From assembly GCA_001871755.1 (NCBI GenBank), contig MNXL01000189.1, positions 1 to 7,169 on the forward strand: DNA of 7,169 nt, written 5' to 3'. The position numbers and the translations under genes are program-made. Under the pieces are notes generated by a model. The model was not told where the DNA came from. It did no database searches and saw only the letters and a list, made by a program, of their open reading frames with translations. Below, piece by piece: positions 1-4,147 of this stretch; position 1 is the stretch's first letter; every line of letters starts with the position of its first letter. The stretch comes from Anaerolineae bacterium CG2_30_64_16. Its GTDB lineage: Bacteria; Chloroflexota; Anaerolineae; CG2-30-64-16.

Positions 1-2
1 CA

Positions 3-425
3 GCGCGCGTCGGCGCGGCGCTTCGCAACTTCACCCTCACCGACCTCTCCGGCAAGCAGGTACAGTTGAGCGACTACGCGGGACGTCCCGTGCTCATCAA
101 CGCCTGGGCCACCTGGTGTCCGCCGTGTCGGGCCGAGATGCCGGCCCTACACGACTTCTATCAAGACCATCAAGCCGAAGGGTTCACGCTCCTCGCGGTG
201 AATGCCGGCGAAGCGCCGGCTCAGGTGCAAGGGTTCATCCAGCAGGCAGGCTTCACCTTCCCGGTGCTGCTCGATCCCAACATCACGCTGCTTACCGATC
301 TGGGCATCCGCAGCTTCCCCACATCCATCCTGGTAGGCCGCGACGGCAAGGTTAAGACGATCCATGTCGGCATGTTAACCGCCGACCAGCTCCAGACCGA
401 GATCGCACCGCTCCTGGCGCGGTGA
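3..425 (+). CDS. TlpA/ResA-like thiol-disulfide thioredoxin, 5'-truncated by window edge
   Basis: This is the last 140 residues of a thioredoxin-fold protein; the frame is open back to the window edge, so its start lies outside. The visible part opens with the TlpA/AhpC-type beta-hairpin 'NFTLTDLSGKQVQLSDYAG', then 'PVLINAWATWCPPC', where the CPPC pair is the redox-active CXXC centre. The cis-proline loop 'SFPTSI' and the C-terminal 'VGRDGKV' strand complete the fold. Family knowledge: such proteins are membrane-anchored or exported and reduce or isomerise disulfides, often in cytochrome c or cofactor maturation. Any signal peptide or anchor would be upstream and is not visible. A TTG at 66 could be read as a start but would remove the first strands of the fold, so I reject it. 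The moeA-like gene follows 37 bases later on the same strand, so co-transcription is plausible. The family is sure; the specific partner is unknown. Confidence 0.9.
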   Translation, partial: ARVGAALRNFTLTDLSGKQVQLSDYAGRPVLINAWATWCPPCRAEMPALHDFYQDHQAEGFTLLAVNAGEAPAQVQGFIQQAGFTFPVLLDPNITLLTDLGIRSFPTSILVGRDGKVKTIHVGMLTADQLQTEIAPLLAR

Positions 426-449
426 CACCCCGCCGCCAGCCATGACGAT

Positions 450-455
450 AAGGAG
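450..455 (+). promoter_or_regulatory. Shine-Dalgarno AAGGAG of the moeA-like gene
   Basis: AAGGAG lies 7 bases before the ATG at 463, an ideal spacing. It decides against the earlier in-frame ATG at 442, which sits upstream of this site and has no comparable motif. An ATG at 466 is a close alternative. Confidence 0.75.
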
Positions 456-462
456 CCACCCG

Positions 463-1724
463 ATGATGATCGGCTATGAGGACGCGCTGGCAGCCACCCT
501 GGCTGCCCTCGAACCCCTGCAGCCCGCGGAGATGGCGCCCCTGTGGGAGCTCACCGGCCGCGTGACGGCGCAGGACTTGTTCGCCCAGGATGACGCGCCG
601 ACCGCCGACGTCTCGTTGAAGGACGGCTACGCGGTGCAGTCGGCCGCCGTGGCCCAGGCTGCCCCCGACCGCCCGGTTCCTCTGCGCCTGGCCGGCCAGG
701 TGGCGGCAGGCGGGGTCTACGCCGGCCAGGTCAGCCAGAACATGACCGTCCGCATCCTGAGCGGTGCGCCGCTGCCCGCGGGCGCGGATGCTGTCCTGGC
801 GGAGGAATTCGCGCGGCGCGAGGGAGAAATCATCCTGGCGCTGGCCGATGCGGCCGTGGGACGCAACGTGGCGCGCCGCGGCAGTGAGTTGGCCGCGGGG
901 CAACGCATCATCCCGGCGGGGACCGTCCTGCGGCCCGCGCAGGTGGGTCTGCTCGCGGCGGCTGGCTACAGTGAAGCGCCGTCGTGCGGCGGCCGCGCGT
1001 CGGCATCGTCGCCACGGGGGACGAGGTGGTCGGCTTGCCTGACCGTACGAAGCGCTTGAAAGCGGGCCAGGTCTTCGCCAGCAACCTGGCCACCATCGCG
1101 GCCTGGTGCACGCACTACGGCATGCCAACGTCCGGGACCATGGCCGCAGACGACCCGGTCGCCCTGACCGCGGCGCTGTTGGACGCGCTCGCGAAAAACG
1201 ATGCCGTGATCACCAGCGGCGGCGCGTGGAGCGGCGAACACGACCTGGTCGCCGGAACCCTGGCCGGGCTGGGGTGGCGCAAGGTCTACCATCGCGTCCG
1301 TTTGGGGCCAGGCAAGGGCGCGGGCTTCGGCATCTGGCAGGGCAAGCCGGTCTTCATCCTGCCGGGCGGCCCGGCGTCGAACCAGATGGCCTTTCTGCAG
1401 CTTGCCCTGCCCGGCCTGCATCGGCTGATGGGCCGCCCTTACCCTGGTCTGCCGGTGCGGCCGGCGCGCCTGGCGACGGCCATCTCGGGGCAGCGGGACT
1501 GGACGCAGTTCGTTGAGGGCCGTTTCGAGTGGCACGACGGCGAACTGTGGGTCGTGCCCGTCCAGGGCCCGAGCCGCCTGCGTTCGATGGCCAACTGCGA
1601 GGGCTACATCAAGATTCCCGAAGGGACAGAAACGTTGGACGCGGGCGCCCTGGTGTTCGTTCAGGTGCTGCCCGATGTGCCCGCGCTCCACCTGACTCGG
1701 TCGCCGGCAGGGGACAAGGTATAA
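463..1724 (+). pseudogene. moeA: MoeA-family molybdopterin molybdenumtransferase, split by a frameshift
   Basis: MoeA inserts molybdate into adenylylated molybdopterin to make the molybdenum cofactor in the cytoplasm. The first frame (463 to about 980) encodes MoeA domains I and II: 'YEDALAATLAALEPL', 'SLKDGYAV' (the family's usual SAMDGYAV site) and 'RILSGAPLPAGADAVL'. The second frame (about 981 to the TAA at 1722-1724) carries the MogA-like domain III: 'VGIVATGDEVV', 'ITSGGAWSGEHD', 'GPGKGAGFG' and 'ILPGGPASNQMAFLQLA'. A domain IV follows. The two frames join as one protein of about 420 residues, near the family length, if one base is restored around 979-983, giving '...SEAPVVRRPRVGIV...'. 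The SLKDGYAV, GPGKG and LPGGPxSN forms differ from E. coli MoeA and suggest a divergent MoeA subfamily. The break may be a real mutation or a sequencing/assembly error. There is no slippery heptamer, so programmed frameshifting is unlikely. Confidence 0.85.
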
Positions 1725-1780
1725 ACTCGGCGGCCCTTCGTCTCGCATTTCATCTCGATTTTCATCTTTTCGAGCTGCAC

Positions 1781-1906
1781 GACAGCGTGAACCGGCCGGC
1801 GCCGGTGGAAGAGATCGTGTCGGGGGATGTCGTGCTCCTGTCGGCCGGCAGCTTGATCCCCGTTGACGGCATCGTGTTGATCTCCGTTGTCACGCCATGG
1901 GCGTGA
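1781..1906 (+). pseudogene. Fragment of a P-type cation ATPase actuator domain (MgtA-like)
   Basis: In the frame ending at the TGA 1904-1906, residues encoded at about 1793-1879 read 'RPAPVEEIVSGDVVLLSAG' followed by 'SLIPVDGIVL'. This is the conserved actuator-domain entry of P-type ATPases (PVEEIVPGDIVLLSAGDLIPADG) and looks closest to Mg2+-transporting ATPases. Nothing before or after it in any frame continues the family: no transmembrane segments, no TGES loop and no DKTGT phosphorylation motif. The similarity stops abruptly before 'SVVTPWA' and the stop. There is no credible start or ribosome binding site. I read it as a relic of a deleted gene caught between moeA and the ABC ATPase remnant. 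It is short, so the subfamily is tentative, but the motif run is too good for chance. Confidence 0.65.
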
Positions 1907-2334
1907 TCGTGTTGGCCGTGAGCACCGCCAGCCGTTTCGCGCATCATTATGAGCGCGAGCACAGCGAGCGCCGGCTGGTGACCATCGCCCGCGGCCTGGT
2001 CCAACAATCGGAAGTCCTGCTGTTGGATGAGCCGGACGCGTATCTCGACCCGAAGAACCAACACCTGGTGCAGGAAACGATCGTGGCCCTGGCGCGGCAA
2101 GGCCGCGCCTTCCTCATCAGCTCGCACGCGCCGAACAACGCCCTGCTCTACGCCGACCGGGTGATCTTGCTCAAGGGCGGGCATGTAACGGCCGACGGGC
2201 CGCCGGATGCCGTGTTGACGGCCGAGACGCTCTCGGCGGCATATGGCATCGCAATGGAGATCGTGTACGCGGGCAATAACGGCGCCGAGCAAGCGCGCGC
2301 CGTGCTGCCCGTGCGGCGCGGAGGAAGGCGTTGA
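1897..2334 (+). pseudogene. C-terminal half of a FecE/BtuD-type ABC importer ATPase
   Basis: The frame keeps the back half of an ABC nucleotide-binding domain. 'RRLVTIARGL' follows the signature, then come Walker B 'VLLLDEPD', the D-loop 'AYLDPKN', the switch histidine 'ISSHAPN', and the tail 'ALLYADRVILLKGGHVTADG' with 'VLTAETLSAAYGI'. That tail is typical of ATPases of type II importers for iron-siderophores, cobalamin, haem or molybdate. Walker A and the Q-loop are absent, and the signature LSGGE is replaced by 'REHSE', so the product could not hydrolyse ATP normally. Similarity begins near 1950; the ATG at 1897 has no Shine-Dalgarno and its first ~18 residues are unrelated. The remainder reads cleanly to the TGA at 2332-2334, so the loss of the 5' half may be recent. 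A molybdate importer would suit the neighbouring moeA, but that is inference. Confidence 0.75.
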
Positions 2335-2452
2335 GGCAGCCGGACCTCGGGCGGCTTCGGCCTGGCCAACGCAGGAAGAATCTCGGCACACGATGAGATC
2401 GAGGTTTTCGGATGAGCATCAGTCGGCAATCAGGCACGGCCGATGAGGACGG

Positions 2453-2513
2453 GCGGGGATGGGGGATGAAGGGATTTCGAAAGCGCATCATCCCTGGATC
2501 CCCGCATCCCCGC
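2453..2513. repeat. Long imperfect hairpin between convergent genes, possible bidirectional terminator
   Basis: The arm GCGGGGATGGGGGAT at 2453-2467 pairs with ATCCCCGCATCCCCGC at 2498-2513 with one bulged base. Inside, AGGGAT at 2470-2475 pairs exactly with ATCCCT at 2490-2495, leaving a 14-base loop. The structure lies between the end of the ABC remnant (plus) and the transaldolase stop (minus), where a two-way terminator would sit. No clear T-run follows on either strand, so it may be a repeat element rather than a classical intrinsic terminator. Nothing else recognisable lies in 2335-2531. Confidence 0.5.
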
Positions 2514-2531
2514 GATTCTAAGGTTCTCAGA

Positions 2532-3644
2532 TCACGCTGCCGCCCGCGCCACCTTGGCGGTCAGCCCGGCCAGGAGTTTGTCGAACGCGTCCGAAAAAGC
2601 CTGGACGCCGGCGCACAGCAGTTCGTCGGTCACGTCAGCCATGTCGATCCCCACGGCGGCCAACTGCCCCATCAGCGCGGCGGCCTCGGCCACGCCCTGG
2701 GTGAGGGTCTCGCCAAGCCTGCCGTGATCGCTGAAAGCGGCCAGCGTCTGCGGGGGCATGGTGTTGACGGTGTGCGGGCCGATCAGTTCGTCTACATAGA
2801 TGGTGTCGGGATAGGCCGGGTCTTTGGCGCTGGTGCTGGCCCAGAGCGGCCGCTGTGTGCGCGCGCCCCTGGCCGCCAGCGCCTCCCAGCGCGGCCCCGC
2901 GAAGATCTCCTGGAAGCGCGCATACGCCAGTCTGGCGTTTGCAACCGCCGCGCGGCCCCGCAGCGGCACGCCCGCGGGGTGGCCGGCCAGCCGCTTGTCC
3001 ACGGCCGTATCCACCCGGCTGACAAAGAAGCTGGCAACCGACGCCGCGCGCCGCACATCCCCACCCGCTCCGGTCCGTGCAGTCAAGCCATCCAGATAGG
3101 CGTTGGCGGCCGCCTCGTAGGCATCCAGCGCGAAGAGCAGCGTCACGTTGACGTTGATCCCGGATCGGATCAGCTCGGCGATCGCGGGGATGCCCGCCGG
3201 CGTGCCGGGAACCTTGATCAGGATGTTCGAGCGATCCAGCGCGGCCCACAGCCGCCGGGCCTCCGCGATGGTGCCGGCGGTGTCGTGCGCCAGATACGGG
3301 GACACTTCCAGGCTGACATAGCCGTCCAGCGCATCCGTCCGGTCGTAGACCGGTCGCAGCAGATCCGCGGCTGCCCGGATGTCGGCCAACGTCAGCGCTT
3401 CGTAGATCTGCGGCGCCGACTTGCCACGCCGCGCCAGTTCGGCGATTTCCGCGTCATAGGTCTTGCCGGTGGAGATCGCCTTCTCGAAGATGGACGGGTT
3501 GGAAGTCAATCCCAGCACCCCGTCCTCGACCATCCGGGCCAGCTCGCCGTTGGCCAGCGCGTCCCGGCTGATGAAATCGATCCAGACACTCTGGCCGTAC
3601 TTTTGCAGGGCCAGCAAACGGTTTTCAACCACGTGATCCTCCAT
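2532..3644 (-). CDS. tal: Transaldolase
   Basis: Transaldolase moves a dihydroxyacetone unit between sedoheptulose 7-phosphate and glyceraldehyde 3-phosphate in the non-oxidative pentose phosphate pathway, in the cytoplasm. From the ATG at 3644 the product is 370 residues, the size of the long bacterial Tal subfamily. Motifs: 'SVWIDFISRD' (19-28) with the conserved Asp 23, 'TSNPSIFEKAI' (47-57), 'GYVSLEVSP' (108-116), 'ILIKVPGT' (141-148) where Lys144 is the Schiff-base lysine, and 'NVNVTLLF' (164-171). All key sites are present and no frameshift is seen. The start is uncertain: the open frame extends to a GTG at 3704, ATG 3644 has no good ribosome site, and GTG 3632 has GGAGG five bases ahead. 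It ends at TGA 2532-2534, so it is not the Tal-Pgi fusion known in some bacteria. It is on the same strand as the dehydrogenase operon but about 500 repeat-filled bases away, so it is probably separately transcribed. Confidence 0.95.
   Translation of the reverse strand: MEDHVVENRLLALQKYGQSVWIDFISRDALANGELARMVEDGVLGLTSNPSIFEKAISTGKTYDAEIAELARRGKSAPQIYEALTLADIRAAADLLRPVYDRTDALDGYVSLEVSPYLAHDTAGTIAEARRLWAALDRSNILIKVPGTPAGIPAIAELIRSGINVNVTLLFALDAYEAAANAYLDGLTARTGAGGDVRRAASVASFFVSRVDTAVDKRLAGHPAGVPLRGRAAVANARLAYARFQEIFAGPRWEALAARGARTQRPLWASTSAKDPAYPDTIYVDELIGPHTVNTMPPQTLAAFSDHGRLGETLTQGVAEAAALMGQLAAVGIDMADVTDELLCAGVQAFSDAFDKLLAGLTAKVARAAA
3638..3642 (-). promoter_or_regulatory. Shine-Dalgarno GGAGG that may set a GTG start for tal
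   Basis: Read on the minus strand, GGAGG overlaps the annotated ATG codon and is followed after five bases by GTG at 3632-3630. A GTG start would give a product beginning 'MVENRLLALQKYGQ', shorter by four residues. Either start leaves all catalytic motifs intact. Confidence 0.45.
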
Positions 3645-3728
3645 TCCGATGAAACCACCCAAAAAAGAGAGTCTTCGCAGTACCGTAAAACTCGCTTTTG
3701 TCACCCCTTCGCTTCACCCCTCGATGTA

Positions 3729-3750
3729 CCCTTCGACAGGCTCAGGATGC
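3729..3750 (+). repeat. Dispersed repeat copy, CCTTCGACAGGCTCAGG type
   Basis: Contains CCTTCGACAGGCTCAGGATG. Related copies occur at 3911-3930 (CCCTTCGATAAACTCAGGAG), inverted at 4000-4018 (GTCCTGAACCCGTCGAAGG), and inside the E2 gene at 4603-4625 and 4941-4973. This is a dispersed family in both orientations. Confidence 0.7.
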
Positions 3751-3776
3751 ACTCGGGAGGGGCCTCAGGGCAGGCT
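3751..3776 (+). repeat. Direct repeat, first copy
   Basis: This 26-base block matches 3922-3947 at 25 of 26 positions; the last 21 bases (3756-3776 and 3927-3947) are identical. Core: GGAGGGGCCTCAGGGCAGGC. Each copy follows a CCTTCGA-type repeat, so the two together look like a duplicated compound element. Confidence 0.85.
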
Positions 3777-3860
3777 CTGAGCGGGTTGGTCCCGTGACTC
3801 TCGTTGCGGCGAAAAATCAGCGAAGGGTCTCGTCGCGGGTAACAGAACTTGTTCCTTCAC

Positions 3861-3885
3861 TGCATTCAGGACAAGCTCTGAGTGC
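3861..3885. repeat. Small imperfect palindrome around TCAGGACAAGCTCTGA
   Basis: TGCATTCAG at 3861-3869 pairs with CTGAGTGCA at 3877-3885 with one G-T mismatch. The centre GGACAAG belongs to the same word family as the dispersed repeat (TCAGGACAGGCTCTG), also seen at 3764-3780 and 5690-5704. Confidence 0.6.
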
Positions 3886-3921
3886 AACGAACGGATTCCC
3901 TTCGGCCTGGCCCTTCGATAA

Positions 3922-3947
3922 ACTCAGGAGGGGCCTCAGGGCAGGCT
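3922..3947 (+). repeat. Direct repeat, second copy
   Basis: Second copy of the block at 3751-3776, with one mismatch. It follows CCCTTCGATAAACTCAGG at 3911-3928. Beyond the core the two copies diverge: CTGAGCGGG after the first, TCGCTGGTG after the second. Confidence 0.85.
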
Positions 3948-3999
3948 TCGCTGGTGTCACGCCGTTACGGGAGATTTGGGGCAAACCCGCTCAGACGGT

Positions 4000-4018
4000 G
4001 TCCTGAACCCGTCGAAGG
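4000..4018 (-). repeat. Dispersed repeat copy, inverted orientation
   Basis: GTCCTGAACCCGTCGAAGG is the reverse complement of the form CCTTCGACGGGTTCAGGAC. It matches the family at 3729-3750 with a few substitutions and faces the opposite way. Confidence 0.65.
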
Positions 4019-4060
4019 AATGACAGGCAACGGGTAGTGAGTTTTGCGGGCTTTGCAACC

Positions 4061-4109
4061 TGGACTCGAGGCTTCAGCCGGTCAATCTCCGGCTAAAGCC
4101 TCGATTCCA
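4061..4109. terminator. Strong 21-bp-arm hairpin downstream of the E2 gene
   Basis: The left arm at 4061-4081 begins TGGACTCGAGGC and ends TTCAGCCGG. The right arm at 4089-4109 begins CCGGCTAAAGCC and ends TCGATTCCA. They pair over 21 positions with two mismatches around a 7-base loop TCAATCT. It lies 39 bases beyond the E2 stop, well placed to end the E1-E2 transcript or protect its 3' end. No T-run follows on the minus strand, so it may instead be a REP-like element. Confidence 0.55.
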
Positions 4110-4147
4110 ACCCCGAAAGATTATCTGAGCGCCTATATCACAAAAAG

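Larger units (their letters stand above)
3645..4147. other. Repeat-filled region without genes, between tal and the E2 gene
   Basis: Neither strand shows a coding frame with recognisable protein motifs. The region holds dispersed CCTTCGACAGGCTCAGG-type copies (3729-3750, 3911-3930 and, inverted, 4000-4018), a repeated block (3751-3776 and 3922-3947), a small palindrome (3861-3885) and a strong hairpin (4061-4109). The tal promoter should lie near 3645-3720, but I could not pick convincing -35 and -10 boxes. Confidence 0.7.

Noticed and set aside
970..990. Programmed ribosomal frameshift in moeA
   Set aside because: There is no X XXY YYZ slippery heptamer, no obvious downstream pseudoknot and no family precedent; a one-base loss is simpler.
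352..1748. Long minus-strand open frames opposite moeA
   Set aside because: They are arginine- and proline-rich shadows of a gene with clear MoeA motifs and have no ribosome site or domain.
1897..1950. Genuine N-terminus of the ABC protein at ATG 1897
   Set aside because: It has no Shine-Dalgarno, its first ~18 residues show no family similarity, and the essential Walker A and Q-loop are missing.
2532..3644. Transaldolase-phosphoglucose isomerase fusion
   Set aside because: The frame ends at TGA 2532-2534 right after the Tal domain, and no isomerase motifs follow in any frame.
2412..3797. 461-codon plus-strand open frame
   Set aside because: It runs antisense to transaldolase, whose motifs and catalytic lysine are clear. 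The plus-strand peptide has no recognisable domain and its length is explained by high GC.
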